Assembly: GCA_049325095.1 (NCBI GenBank)
Contig: JBMOPO010000022.1
Coordinates: 1-64,000, forward strand
DNA from: JAGPUQ01 sp049325095
GTDB lineage: Bacteria; Pseudomonadota; Gammaproteobacteria; Pseudomonadales; Porticoccaceae
Length of the DNA stretch: 64,000 nucleotides
Reading direction: 5' to 3'
In this document: in pieces, positions 8,349 through 19,916 of the stretch
Position numbering within the stretch: the stretch's first letter is position 1
Layout of the letters: each line of letters begins with the position of its first letter
The notes under the pieces: model-generated
What the model saw: the letters and a program-made list of their open reading frames with translations, nothing else
The model's database searches: none
What the model was told of the DNA's origin: nothing
Position numbers and translations under genes: made by a program

Positions 8349-8447
8349 CAGTCGGGATCCCGACCGGGATCCGAAGCTCGTGCGGATGGGGTCGCGTGCG
8401 CCGCCGCGCTGCGGGATACCGGGCGCGGCGGCGGAATTCGCCGGGGC

Positions 8448-9110
8448 TCAGAACCTGTAGCCCACCCCCAGCATGTACACCCAGGGATCGATGTCCACGT
8501 CCGCGGTGACCCGGTTGGCGGCAAACTTGAAGGTGGCATCGGTATCGATGTCCAGATACCAGACCGAAGCGTTCAACAGCCAGTGGTCGTCAAGTTGATA
8601 ATCCAGCCCCGCCTGAGCCGCCCACCCGAAGGAATTGTCCAGATCGAGATCGCCGGGGCCGAACAGGCCCTCCAGTTCGCCATCGACCTGCTCATCGAAG
8701 AACAGGGTGTAGTTCACCCCCGCGCCGACATAGGGCTGCCAGCGCGAGGCGGCATCCATGGGGAAGTACTGCAGCGTCAGGGTCGGGGGCAGATGCTTGA
8801 TCGAGCCCGCGTCCACCCCGACGCCCTTGGCCCGGACATCGTGCTCGAAGGGGGTCGCGGCCAGCAGCCCCAGGCCCCAGTGGGAAGTCAGCATGTAGCT
8901 GAGGGTGAGCCCGAGCTGCTCGTCGTTGTCCACGCCCGCCTCGGTACCGGGCAGTGCGGCGCCGTCGAGCTTCAGGGCCCCGCTGTCCTCATTGGGCTGC
9001 ACCGAGGCGACGCCGGCGCGGACGATGAGGTCCCCGGGTTGATAGGCCAGGGCCCCGCCGGCGGTGGACATGCCCAATGCCGCCAGCGCCACCACTGAAT
9101 GTCTCTTCAT
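8448..9110 (-). CDS. ompW: OmpW-family outer membrane beta-barrel protein
   Basis: A 220-residue precursor with an Ala-rich signal peptide cleaved near GGALA/YQPGD. It has the OmpW layout: an N-terminal IVRAGVASVQPNE strand, alternating polar and hydrophobic strands, and a terminal GVGYRF ending in Phe, the signal recognised by the BAM machinery. OmpW proteins are eight-stranded channels for small hydrophobic molecules and are often induced without oxygen; an Fnr-type regulator is encoded 4 kb away, but I see no convincing Fnr box upstream. The ATG at 9110 is preceded by GAGGGG and AGGA. A strong terminator follows the gene. Confidence 0.92.
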   Translation of the reverse strand: MKRHSVVALAALGMSTAGGALAYQPGDLIVRAGVASVQPNEDSGALKLDGAALPGTEAGVDNDEQLGLTLSYMLTSHWGLGLLAATPFEHDVRAKGVGVDAGSIKHLPPTLTLQYFPMDAASRWQPYVGAGVNYTLFFDEQVDGELEGLFGPGDLDLDNSFGWAAQAGLDYQLDDHWLLNASVWYLDIDTDATFKFAANRVTADVDIDPWVYMLGVGYRF

Positions 9111-9417
9111 TCCTGCTTCCCCTCTCTCGTGAATCGACAGGGGCATTGCACCAGCGGTGGCACCGGAGACACTTGACCGAAATTAACGCTGGATCCGGGG
9201 GCGATTGATCCTGGATAACAGCGCATCGAAAAGTGCCCGGCTGCAGCAGTCGGGCGACTCGGGAATGGATGGAATCGCCCGGACAACCGTGGAGTGTCGC
9301 GGTACGCATTGGCGCTCGGCAGGACGCGCAAGAGCACGGGCCAGGCAGCGGATGCCGGGCAACAATGGCCGGTAAGGCGGAGTTTGCCGGGAGTGGACGA
9401 GCTCTTTGGGCCGGCTA
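9111..9417. other. Intergenic region between ompW and bolA
   Basis: About 307 bases without a supported gene. It must contain the ompW promoter on the minus strand. Small open frames here have no start support and unusual composition. A weak TTGAT half-site occurs near 9206 but lacks a partner half. Confidence 0.5.
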
Positions 9418-9774
9418 TCAGTGCCGCAGATCTAACGCGGAGGGGAGGTCGTCAGCGGGTTGAGCCCCGCGCTCGCCGCCCAGGCAGGGTGGCGATCCCG
9501 GGGCGGCGGCGCGCTCCGCCCACTCCGCCGGGGTGTAGAGATGCAGGGCCAAGGCGTGGACCGGCCCGGCGAGCAGGTCGCCGAGCACCTGGTTCACCCG
9601 GCGGTGGCGCTGGATCCGCGACAGTTCCGCAAACTGCTGCGCCACCAGCGTGACCTTGAAATGGGTTTCGGAACCGGGCGGCACATTGTGCCGGTGGCTC
9701 TCGTTCTCGACCCGCAGCAGCGCCGGTGCGAAAGCGGCGCGCAGCAGGTCGTCGATGCGGCGTTGGATGTCCAT
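9418..9774 (-). CDS. bolA: BolA-family protein
   Basis: A 118-residue BolA protein, a partner of monothiol glutaredoxins in iron-sulfur cluster handling and, in enterics, a morphology and stress regulator. Diagnostic parts are SHRHNVPPGSETHFKV (about 24-39) with the conserved His, the helix-turn-helix-like RIQRHRRVNQVL (about 51-62) and VHALALHLYTPAEW (about 69-82); RHNVP and the VHALALH motif mark BolA rather than IbaG. A Pro/Gly-rich C-terminal tail follows. The ATG at 9774 is used; the frame is open further upstream without homology. It diverges from argS. Confidence 0.92.
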   Translation of the reverse strand: MDIQRRIDDLLRAAFAPALLRVENESHRHNVPPGSETHFKVTLVAQQFAELSRIQRHRRVNQVLGDLLAGPVHALALHLYTPAEWAERAAAPGSPPCLGGERGAQPADDLPSALDLRH

Positions 9775-9911
9775 GGCAGCGCTGCGGTGGTGGTCGGTAA
9801 TGATGGCGAGCCTACCACCGCCGGCGGCGCTGGTCATCCGACCAGGCCAGGGCGACACCGCAGGCGCGGCCGGGCTGATAAAATGCCCACCCCCAACCAA
9901 CCGGACCTGCG

Positions 9912-11631
<1,720 letters not shown>

Positions 11632-11648
<17 letters not shown>

Positions 11649-12156
11649 GGCCCGCACCGGCCAGTTCGCGCCGGTACAGATCCGCCATGGCCGCATCGAA
11701 ACAGCAGAAGATCACCCGCCGCACCGAAGTCGGCCGCGCCAGCGCGGCGTGCACCTCGCGCACCGCGATCGGCACCGCGCGCTCGGGCGGAAAGCCGTAT
11801 ACCCCGCAACTGATCGCCGGAAAGGCGATGGAGGCGAAGCCCTGCTCGGCGGCCAGCGCCATGGCATTGCGGTAGCAGCTCGCCAACAGTTCGTCCTCGC
11901 CCGCCGCACCCCCCTGCCACACCGGGCCCACCGCGTGGATGATGGCCCGCGCCGGCAGGGCGAACCCCGGGGTGAGGCGCACTTCCCCGGTGGGACAGCC
12001 GCCGATCGCCCGACAGGCCGCTTGCAGTTCCCGGTGCCCCGCGGCGCGATGGATGGCGCCGTCCACCCCGCCGCCGCCCGCCAACCGCTCATTCGCGGCA
12101 TTGACGATGGCATCGACCCGCAGTCTGGTGATGTCCCCCTCGACCACCTCGATCAT
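11632..12156 (-). CDS. Macrodomain ADP-ribose hydrolase (YmdB-like)
   Basis: A 174-residue macrodomain protein expected to hydrolyse O-acetyl-ADP-ribose or remove ADP-ribose from proteins. The motifs are IVNAANERLAGGGGVDGAIH (about 17-36), PTGEVRLTPGF (about 55-65), AIIHAVGPVW (about 71-80) and the loop ISCGVYGFP (about 115-123), all characteristic of the MacroD/YmdB type. It overlaps the argS end by 17 bases in convergent orientation. Because sirtuins produce O-acetyl-ADP-ribose, this enzyme and the cobB product could act in sequence, though they are 9 kb apart. Confidence 0.9.
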
Positions 12157-12258
12157 GATTCCCCGCTCCCGCCGTCTTGTACCTGCGCTCCCGGAAAAGG
12201 CCCGGCCGGACCGGCGGTCGCCGGGACCCGTCCGGCCCGCAAAAAGCTGACAATTTGC

Positions 12259-12287
12259 TTGAAATTAGCCCGTTAACCTGCTAGAAA
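12259..12287 (+). promoter_or_regulatory. Candidate sigma-70 promoter
   Basis: TTGAAA (12259-12264) and TAGAAA (12282-12287) are separated by exactly 17 bases in an AT-rich patch between the macrodomain gene and the next rightward gene. Transcription would begin near 12294, which makes the ATG at 12330 a better start for the following gene than the ATG at 12297. Confidence 0.5.
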
Positions 12288-12329
12288 AATGGGTGAATGA
12301 TTCCAGCGAACTACAGGGGATTGTGCCCG

Positions 12330-12800
12330 ATGTGTTCGACCTGCGATCTGCGCCAAGTCATCCGCGCCACGCTCCGCCAGATCGGCGACTGGTCGCCCGC
12401 CGCCGAGAACCTGCTGCTCGGCACCGCGCTGGCGGAATCCGGCGACGACGCCCGCCTGCGCCGCGGCCGGCGCCTCGGAATCTACCGCATTTCACCCGCC
12501 ATGCACCGCATGATCTGGGACCGGTATCTGGTCGACCATCCCGACCTGGCCAGCCGGGTGCGGGGGCTGGCCGGCCAGCACGGCTTTCTGCGCGACCCGC
12601 ACGGCGAACTGGCCACCAATCTCAAGTACGCCACGGCGATCGCCTGGATGCGCTACCGGCAGCAGCGGGTCCCGCTGCCCGATGCCGCGGACATCGCCGC
12701 CCTGGCCGGCTGCTGGCAGCGCGGTTTCCGGCGCGGCGGCGCGGTGGAGGATTTCGTGCGCCGCTGGCGGGCCGCCGAGCATCGCCCCGCGGCGGCCTGA
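12330..12800 (+). CDS. Conserved hypothetical protein, possibly lysozyme-like fold
   Basis: A 156-residue protein with no signal peptide. After a short Cys-containing start (MCSTCDLRQ) it has LLLGTALAESG, RRLGIYRISPAMHRMIWDRYL, and a long Arg-rich helical end. The arrangement of a Glu after a hydrophobic helix followed by a GIYxISP segment resembles the E...GxYQ pattern of goose-type lysozymes and transglycosylases and recalls small proteins of phage or gene-transfer origin, but I cannot confirm a family. It is a single gene with a plausible promoter just upstream; AGGGG lies about ten bases before the chosen ATG. The ATG at 12297 remains possible. Confidence 0.5.
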   Translation: MCSTCDLRQVIRATLRQIGDWSPAAENLLLGTALAESGDDARLRRGRRLGIYRISPAMHRMIWDRYLVDHPDLASRVRGLAGQHGFLRDPHGELATNLKYATAIAWMRYRQQRVPLPDAADIAALAGCWQRGFRRGGAVEDFVRRWRAAEHRPAAA

Positions 12801-12865
12801 ACGTCCCAACCCGCGCCACCCCGCCGCCCGCATGCGGCGCCCAGCGGCACCGCCTCACCGAATTC

Positions 12866-13702
12866 TCAGCGCAGATTATGCGCCGCGATGCGCACCGGGC
12901 CGTCGCGGCGCAATTGCAGGCTCGCGAAATCGAACAGCGCCGGATCGCCCAGCTGGGACGGCGCCACATTGCAGATGGCCGAAAAGATGGTCTCGGTGCG
13001 TCCCGGATAGCGGCGCTCCCAGTCGCGCAGCATTTCCTTGATCACCTTGCGTTGCAGGTTTTCCTGGGAGCCGCACAGGTTGCAGGGAATGATCGGAAAT
13101 TGCCGGTACTCCGCATAGCGCGCCAAATCTGCCTCGCGGCAGAAGGCGAGCGGCCGGATGACGATGTTGCGGCCGTCGTCGGAGAGCAGCTTGGGCGGCA
13201 TGGCCTTGAGCTTGCCACCGTAGAACATGTTGAGAAACAGGGTCTCGACGATGTCGTCGCGGTGATGGCCCAGGGCGATCTTGGTGGCGCCGATCTCCTC
13301 GGCGAAGCCATAGAGGGTGCCGCGCCGCAGCCGCGAACACAGCCCGCAGTAGGTTTTGTGCTCGGGCACCAGTTCGGTGACGATGCTGTAGGTGTCCTTT
13401 TCGAGAATGTGGAAGGGAATGCCCAGGGCGCTCAGGTACTCCGGCAGCACCTGCTCGGGAAAACCGGGCTGTTTCTGGTCCAGGTTGACGGCCACCAGCT
13501 CGAAATCGATGGGCGCCGTGCGCTGCAGGTTGAGCAGGATGTCGAGCATCCCGTAGCTGTCCTTGCCGCCGGACAGGCACACCATCACCCGGTCGCCGGG
13601 CTCGATCATCCGGTAGCGCTCGATGGCGGTGCCGACCTGGCGGCGCAGGCGCTTCTGCAGCTTGTTGAATTCGAGGCGGTCGCGACCGTGCAGTTCGGTC
13701 AT
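12866..13702 (-). CDS. ttcA: tRNA 2-thiocytidine synthetase TtcA
   Basis: Makes 2-thiocytidine at position 32 of certain tRNAs. The 278-residue protein has the PP-loop ATP motif LSGGKDS (about 43-49), then two CXXC pairs, CGLC (about 118-121) and CNLC (about 209-212), which bind the catalytic [4Fe-4S] cluster, and the HHRDDIVET segment. Length and layout match E. coli TtcA. It sits alone between an unknown gene and a DUF547 gene, all with short gaps. Confidence 0.96.
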   Translation of the reverse strand: MTELHGRDRLEFNKLQKRLRRQVGTAIERYRMIEPGDRVMVCLSGGKDSYGMLDILLNLQRTAPIDFELVAVNLDQKQPGFPEQVLPEYLSALGIPFHILEKDTYSIVTELVPEHKTYCGLCSRLRRGTLYGFAEEIGATKIALGHHRDDIVETLFLNMFYGGKLKAMPPKLLSDDGRNIVIRPLAFCREADLARYAEYRQFPIIPCNLCGSQENLQRKVIKEMLRDWERRYPGRTETIFSAICNVAPSQLGDPALFDFASLQLRRDGPVRIAAHNLR

Positions 13703-13791
13703 GGGGAAGGTGGCGATCGACGAGGGGCGGCCATTCTACAACCCGGAGATCGCGCCGCGCACTCCGAACCCGCCGGCTGGCGCCACGCTGC

Positions 13792-14622
13792 TCAGGGCGC
13801 GTTCAGGGTCCAGTCGTCCTGGTACTGGATCGCGCCGCCGTAACCCAGCAGATAGAGCGCCTTGCGGTCCTCGGCGTAATGGGCCATGAGGCGAAGAAAC
13901 GCCTTGCGATCCTGCCCGAACTCGCGCTCGTAGGTTTCGAGCACCCGCGAGGCGCGCAGCGGCCCGCGCGCCCCGGCGATGGACAGGCCGCGCTCGGAAT
14001 TGATGAACCTGCGCCCAGCGCCGGTCAGCAGCTCGCGGCTGTTGGGGCCGGTGCAGGCGCGGGGCTGGATGTCCGGGCAGCCCAGCCCGCCGCAGGCCAG
14101 GCCGAACAGAATGCGGTGATCCTTCCAGATCGGCACCAAGATCCGGTGCTCGATGTCATCCAGCGACAGCGGCCGGCCGGCGACGGTGACCAGGGGCGCC
14201 CGCCAGGGCTCGACCCCGTCGATGCGGATGCCGCTGACCTCGGTGACCGGAAAGTGATCGAGGATCAGTTGCACGGTCAACGCATTGTAGAGATTGATCC
14301 AGTAGGCGAGCTGCTCGGCGCGGCGGTAGCGGCGCGGTTCGAGCGCGGCGAGCGCGGCGATATAGCCGTCCAGAGCCGCCCGGTCCGCCGGTGCGACCTC
14401 GCCGTAGCGAAAGCGGTTGATGCCGGACTGATGGTCCTCGACCACATAGCGGTGCAGCAGGCCATCCCAGACGCCGTGGTCGATGGCGGCCGGGTTGGCT
14501 TCGTCGCTGCGATTCCATTCCGCCCAGTCCTGGGCCTGCGGCACCGTTCCCGCGGCTGCCTGGGCGCCGGCGCCCAGCAACAACAGGACCCAGGCGGTCA
14601 ACAGACGCAGCGACATCGACAC
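13792..14622 (-). CDS. DUF547 exported protein
   Basis: A 276-residue protein with a cleavable signal peptide (LLTAWVLLLLGAGAQAAAG) and a DUF547 domain. Typical pieces are AYWINLYNALTVQLILDHFP (about 106-125), LSLDDIEHRILV (about 152-163) and FGLACGGLGCPDIQP (about 172-186), including the conserved Cys/Gly pair. The role of DUF547 is unknown; the fold resembles glutaredoxin-linked or peptidase-like proteins. A start two codons downstream is also possible. It is transcribed away from bioA. Confidence 0.85.
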   Translation of the reverse strand: MSMSLRLLTAWVLLLLGAGAQAAAGTVPQAQDWAEWNRSDEANPAAIDHGVWDGLLHRYVVEDHQSGINRFRYGEVAPADRAALDGYIAALAALEPRRYRRAEQLAYWINLYNALTVQLILDHFPVTEVSGIRIDGVEPWRAPLVTVAGRPLSLDDIEHRILVPIWKDHRILFGLACGGLGCPDIQPRACTGPNSRELLTGAGRRFINSERGLSIAGARGPLRASRVLETYEREFGQDRKAFLRLMAHYAEDRKALYLLGYGGAIQYQDDWTLNAP

Positions 14623-14711
14623 GATCCCTCCTCCCCCGGCGCAAGCTGCGCTTTTTGTACCAGCATTTCCGACACCCTACAATCGAATCCTGCGGATTTT
14701 TCCGGATTCCC

Positions 14712-16001
14712 ATGAGATCGCTCACCGCGGCACAGATCGCCGACCTGGATCGCGCCCACCTCTGGCACCCCTATTCCTCGCTGACCGCGCCGCCGCCGGC
14801 CTATCTGGTGCGCCGCGCGCGCGGCTGCCGGCTCGAACTCGACGACGGCCGCACCCTGATCGACGGCATGGCCTCCTGGTGGTGCGCCATCCACGGCTAC
14901 AACCATCCGGCGCTGAACGCGGCGGCGAGTGCGCAGCTCGCCGAGATGGCGCACGTGATGTTCGGCGGCATCGTCCACGAGCCGGCGGCGCGGCTGGCCC
15001 GCCACCTGGTGGCGCTGACCCCGGCGGGGCTCGACAAGGTGTTTCTGTGCGACTCCGGCTCGGTCAGTGTCGAGGTCGCCATCAAGATGGCGCTGCAGTA
15101 CTGGCAGTCCCGGGGACACCCGGAAAAGCGCCGCCTGCTCGCCCTGCGCGGCGGCTATCACGGCGACACCTTCGCCGCCATGTCGGTGTGCGATCCGGTC
15201 ACCGGCATGCACCACCTGTTCGCCGGCGCCCTGGCCGAGCAACTCTTCGCCGAACCCCCGCATGCGGGTTTCGACGCCCCCTGGGATCCGGCCTGGATGA
15301 CCGATATCGGCAACCAGGTGGCCACCCATGGAGACGAACTGGCGGCGGTCATCCTCGAACCCATTGTCCAGGGTGCCGGCGGCATGCGTTTCTACCCGCC
15401 CGCCTTCCTGCGCGCGGTGCGCGAGCTCTGTGACGCCCACGGGGTGCTGCTGATCGCCGACGAGATCGCCACCGGCTTCGGCCGCACCGGCCGGCTGTTC
15501 GCCTGCGAGTGGGCGGAAATCAGCCCGGATATCCTCTGCCTGGGCAAGGCACTCACCGGCGGCTACCTGAGCCTGGCCGCCACCCTGTGCACCGAGGCGG
15601 TGGCCACCGGCATCTGCACCGGCAGCGCCGGGGTGTTCATGCACGGCCCCACCTTCATGGCCAATCCGCTGGCCTGCGCGGTGGCCAACGCCAGCATCGA
15701 GCTGCTGCTGGATTCACCCTGGCAGGCGCGCGTCGCCGCCATCGAGGCGCAACTGCGCGAGCAGCTCGCGCCCTGCGGCGACTTCCCGGGCGTCGCCGGG
15801 GTGCGGGTGCTGGGCGCCATCGGCGTGGTGGAGATGAAACAGCCGGTGGAGGTGACCGCGCTGCAGGCCGAGCTGGTGGCGCGCGGGGTCTGGCTGCGGC
15901 CGTTCGGCCGGCTGGTCTACCTGATGCCGCCCTATGTGATCGGCGGTGACGAGCTCGCCTGCATCACGGCGGCACTTCGCGAGCTGCTCGCCCGTTACTG
16001 A
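14712..16001 (+). CDS. bioA: Adenosylmethionine-8-amino-7-oxononanoate aminotransferase
   Basis: PLP enzyme that converts KAPA to DAPA in biotin synthesis using S-adenosylmethionine as amino donor. The 429-residue protein has the BioA signature HLWHPYSS near the start (about 16-23), MASWWCAIHGYNHP (about 55-68), SGSVSVEVAIKMA (about 117-129), the PLP-binding Asp in LIADEIATGFGRTG (about 247-260) and the Schiff-base Lys in CLGKALTGGYL (about 279-289). It is alone; the other bio genes are not in the window. Three hairpins follow it. Confidence 0.96.
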   Translation: MRSLTAAQIADLDRAHLWHPYSSLTAPPPAYLVRRARGCRLELDDGRTLIDGMASWWCAIHGYNHPALNAAASAQLAEMAHVMFGGIVHEPAARLARHLVALTPAGLDKVFLCDSGSVSVEVAIKMALQYWQSRGHPEKRRLLALRGGYHGDTFAAMSVCDPVTGMHHLFAGALAEQLFAEPPHAGFDAPWDPAWMTDIGNQVATHGDELAAVILEPIVQGAGGMRFYPPAFLRAVRELCDAHGVLLIADEIATGFGRTGRLFACEWAEISPDILCLGKALTGGYLSLAATLCTEAVATGICTGSAGVFMHGPTFMANPLACAVANASIELLLDSPWQARVAAIEAQLREQLAPCGDFPGVAGVRVLGAIGVVEMKQPVEVTALQAELVARGVWLRPFGRLVYLMPPYVIGGDELACITAALRELLARY

Positions 16002-16045
16002 GAGCTTGTGAATTGTCAGGCTCTTGTATGTGTGTAAACAGACCA

Positions 16046-16092
16046 GCACGGTACAGTCGGACCACCGCTGAGGTGGCCGGACCGGACCGTGC
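16046..16092. repeat. Long imperfect hairpin after bioA
   Basis: GCACGGT at 16046 pairs with ACCGTGC at 16086, and inside, a second stem of about eleven bases (nine pairing) surrounds CCACC-gctga-GGTGG. It lies between convergent bioA and trpS. It could act as part of a terminator or be a copy of an intergenic palindromic repeat. Confidence 0.6.
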
Positions 16093-16124
16093 AGCCTCAG
16101 CCCGGCCAGGGATGGCTGGTCGCA

Positions 16125-16148
16125 GATCAAGCACGCGAGTGCTTGATC
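16125..16148. repeat. Perfect 10-bp hairpin with GCGA loop
   Basis: GATCAAGCAC and GTGCTTGATC form a perfect inverted repeat around GCGA, a GNRA-type tetraloop. No poly-T follows on either strand. Confidence 0.7.
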
Positions 16149-16187
16149 CGCGCGAGCGAGTCCGGGCGTGTACCGGATTTGCGACAA

Positions 16188-16214
16188 AAGAAATGCACAG
16201 CACGTGCATTTCTT
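16188..16214. terminator. Likely bidirectional terminator between bioA and trpS
   Basis: AAGAAATGCAC and GTGCATTTCTT form an 11-bp perfect inverted repeat with a five-base loop. The stem base is A/T-rich on both sides, giving a run rich in T after the stem for both bioA and trpS transcripts. The classical GC-rich stem is absent, so efficiency is uncertain. Confidence 0.5.
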
Positions 16215-16230
16215 CACAAACTGAGCGCCC

Positions 16231-17238
16231 TCAGCCGAGTGGGCGGATGCCCACCGCGCGGCGCAGCTCGGCGAGCCGCGGCGCGGCCAGGGCGCGGGCC
16301 TTGTCGGCACCGGCGCGCAACACCGCCTCGATATGGCCGGGGTCGGCGAGCAGGGCCTCGTAGCGCGCGCGCGCCGGGGCCAGCGCATCATTGACCAGTT
16401 CGAACAGCCGCTGCTTGGCCTCCCCCCAGGCGATGCCGGCGGCGAAGGCGGCGCGCATCTGCGCGGTCTGCTCCGGGGTGGCGAAGGCGCGCCAGATCTG
16501 GAACACCGTGGAATCGTCCGGGTCCTTGGGTTCGCCGGGTTCCAGCAGATTGGTCTTGATGCGGTTGATGTGCTTCTGCAGCGCCTTTTCGTCCAGGAAC
16601 AGGGGGATGGTGTTGCCGTAGCTCTTGCTCATCTTGCGGCCGTCGAGGCCCTGGAGTACCGCGACCTGGTCGTCCACCACGGCTTCCGGCAGCGCGAAAT
16701 GCTCGCCGTAGTGGTGGTTGAAACGCTGGGCGATGTCGCGCGCCATCTCGATGTGCTGGACCTGGTCACGCCCCACCGGGATCCGGGTGGCGTTGAACAG
16801 CAGGATGTCGGCAGCCATCAGGATGGGGTAGCAGAACAGTCCCATGGTGATGCCGAAGTCCGGATCCTCGCCGGCGGCCTCGTTCTCCTGCACCACTGCC
16901 TTGTAGGCATGCGCCCGGTTCATCAGCCCCTTGGCGGTCAGGCAACTGAGCAGCCAGGTCAGCTCGGGGATTTCGGGAATGTCCGACTGTCGGTAGAACA
17001 CCACCCGCTGCGGATCCAGGCCCAGCGCCAGCCAGGTGGCGGCGACCTCCAGGGTCGAGCGGTGCACCAGTTCCGGGTCCTGGCATTTGATCAGGGCATG
17101 GTAGTCGGCCAGGAAAAAGAAGGACTCCACCGCGGCGTCGCGGCTCGCCGCGATCGCCGGGCGGATGGCGCCCACATAGTTGCCGAGGTGGGGAACACCG
17201 GTCGTGGTGATGCCGGTGAGCACGCGTACGCTGGCCAT
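16231..17238 (-). CDS. trpS: Tryptophanyl-tRNA synthetase
   Basis: Class I synthetase of 335 residues that charges tRNA-Trp. It begins SVRVLTGITTTGVPHLGNYVG, whose PHLGN is the HIGH equivalent (about 16-20), carries VGRDQVQHIEMARDIA (about 152-167) in the tryptophan-site region, and has the KMSKSYGN ATP motif (about 201-208). The start at 17238 is the one supported by the family; the open frame extends further without homology. It diverges from the lldD-like gene. Confidence 0.96.
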   Translation of the reverse strand: MASVRVLTGITTTGVPHLGNYVGAIRPAIAASRDAAVESFFFLADYHALIKCQDPELVHRSTLEVAATWLALGLDPQRVVFYRQSDIPEIPELTWLLSCLTAKGLMNRAHAYKAVVQENEAAGEDPDFGITMGLFCYPILMAADILLFNATRIPVGRDQVQHIEMARDIAQRFNHHYGEHFALPEAVVDDQVAVLQGLDGRKMSKSYGNTIPLFLDEKALQKHINRIKTNLLEPGEPKDPDDSTVFQIWRAFATPEQTAQMRAAFAAGIAWGEAKQRLFELVNDALAPARARYEALLADPGHIEAVLRAGADKARALAAPRLAELRRAVGIRPLG

Positions 17239-17325
17239 CGCTGGGTGCCGCTGCCGAGGGGCGCCCATGATAACCGAAGCCATCCCTGCGCTAAGATGGC
17301 GCGCAGTCCGCCGCCCGGCTCCGCC

Positions 17326-18483
<1,158 letters not shown>

Positions 18484-18503
18484 GGTTGGGGCGCGCCGCC
18501 AGC

Positions 18504-19916
18504 TCAGCCGCCCAGCCCCAGATCGCCCGGCGACAGAATGCCGTGGGGATCGAGCTCCCGCTTGATCCGCCGCAGCAGCTCCCAATAGGCGGTGAAGCCC
18601 TGCACCTGGCGGACCCAGACCTTGCCGGTCTTGTAGGGCACGCAGCCGGCTTCCACCAGCGCCTCGGCGCACTCCTCCATGGCCGCCACCGCGCCCGCCC
18701 ACTGGGTGGCTTCGTCGTAGAACGCCAGCGCGCCGCCGTGCAGTCCGCGCCGGCACATCACCACCGCGGCCCCCAGGGGATACTGGGGATAGTTCCGCCG
18801 CTGCCGATTCATCACCTCCAGGAAGGCGCACAGCCGGTCGGTGGGCACCGAGGACATGAGGATGGCGCAGCGGGAGATGGCGAAGAAGCCGGCGAAGGAA
18901 TACCAGTAGATCTCGTCGGTGCGCAACTTCCGGAAATAGGCCTCGTTGAAATCGGGAAAGGGCGCGCCGCCGCTGCGCGCGGCGATCTCCGCGATGCGCT
19001 CCTCATCCTCGCGCACCCGGTCGGCTTCGCCGCGGTAATCCACCGCGAGCGCGAACTGGGGCAGCGGGCCCTCCGCCTTGTCCGGAAACACCTGGGCGAT
19101 GCGCGTCTTCACGGTGGCGGCCTCGTAGGCGCCGGCGTACCAGATGTTGCCCACCAGCTCGCGGCGCTGGATCTCCTGGATGCAGCGCTGCACGCCCTGG
19201 GCATCGGCAAAGCCGTAGCAGTTCGTCTGGCGATGCGGCGGCAGGGGATGCAGCCACAATGCCAGCGCCACCACCACGCCCAGGGTGCCGTCGGCGCCCA
19301 GAAACAGTCCGGTCAGATCCGGACCGATGCAGTAGCGCTGGAAATAGCCCGCCTGCGGCGAGGCGGCGGAGCCGGTCTTGACCCGCTGGCCGTCGGCGAG
19401 CACCACCTCGACGCCGGCGACCTGGTCGCCGAAGCTCTGGAACTGCGGTGAACCCGTACCCAGCGCATGGGCGGAGAGCGCCCCACCCACGGTGGCTGTG
19501 GGCGCCGTCGAGGGGACGACGCCGATGGTCTGGCCATGGGGTCCGAGGGCGGCCAGCAGGGCGCCGAACCGCACCCCGGGCTCGCACACCACGATGCCGC
19601 GATCCAGATCGATATCGAGAATGCGGTCGAGGCCGCCCAGGTCGAGCACGATACCGCCGGCGCGCGGGTTCACCCCGCCCGCATACATGGTGGCGCCGCC
19701 GCGGGCGTAGACCGGGATCCGCTCCCGGTTCGCGCGCCGCAGCACCTCGGCCACCGCCTCCGCGCTCTCCGGCCGCACCACGGCATCCGGCCTCCCCGGC
19801 GCCACCGCCGAGGTATCGCGCCGGTAGGGCACCAGGTCGATGGGATCGGTCAGCAGGGTGGCGCCGGTGAACTCGCCCAGGCTGACGAGGCTCCCGCGGT
19901 CTTGCGCTGTGCTCAT
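18504..19916 (-). CDS. FAD-binding oxidoreductase, GlcD-like
   Basis: A 470-residue flavoprotein of the PCMH/VAO type. The FAD-binding part shows PDAVVRPESAEAVAEVLRRA (about 43-62), PVYARGGATMYAGG (about 68-81) and VPSTAPTATVGGALSAHALG (about 133-152). The C-terminal substrate domain is longer than usual and holds a PHGILSPGDLGLGG end, the last part like PHGILNPGK of GlcD. It overlaps the upstream iron-sulfur gene by four bases (ATGA), so the two products probably form one membrane-linked dehydrogenase, as GlcD and GlcF do in glycolate oxidase. The substrate may be a 2-hydroxy acid or a related alcohol. Confidence 0.85.
   Translation of the reverse strand: MSTAQDRGSLVSLGEFTGATLLTDPIDLVPYRRDTSAVAPGRPDAVVRPESAEAVAEVLRRANRERIPVYARGGATMYAGGVNPRAGGIVLDLGGLDRILDIDLDRGIVVCEPGVRFGALLAALGPHGQTIGVVPSTAPTATVGGALSAHALGTGSPQFQSFGDQVAGVEVVLADGQRVKTGSAASPQAGYFQRYCIGPDLTGLFLGADGTLGVVVALALWLHPLPPHRQTNCYGFADAQGVQRCIQEIQRRELVGNIWYAGAYEAATVKTRIAQVFPDKAEGPLPQFALAVDYRGEADRVREDEERIAEIAARSGGAPFPDFNEAYFRKLRTDEIYWYSFAGFFAISRCAILMSSVPTDRLCAFLEVMNRQRRNYPQYPLGAAVVMCRRGLHGGALAFYDEATQWAGAVAAMEECAEALVEAGCVPYKTGKVWVRQVQGFTAYWELLRRIKRELDPHGILSPGDLGLGG

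Noticed and set aside
9180..9230. Possible Fnr box upstream of ompW
   Set aside because: Only the TTGAT half is present; the other half matches poorly, so it is not listed as a site.
16188..16214. Riboswitch or biotin operator after bioA
   Set aside because: It lies downstream of bioA, not upstream, and does not resemble a BirA site; a terminator role is simpler.
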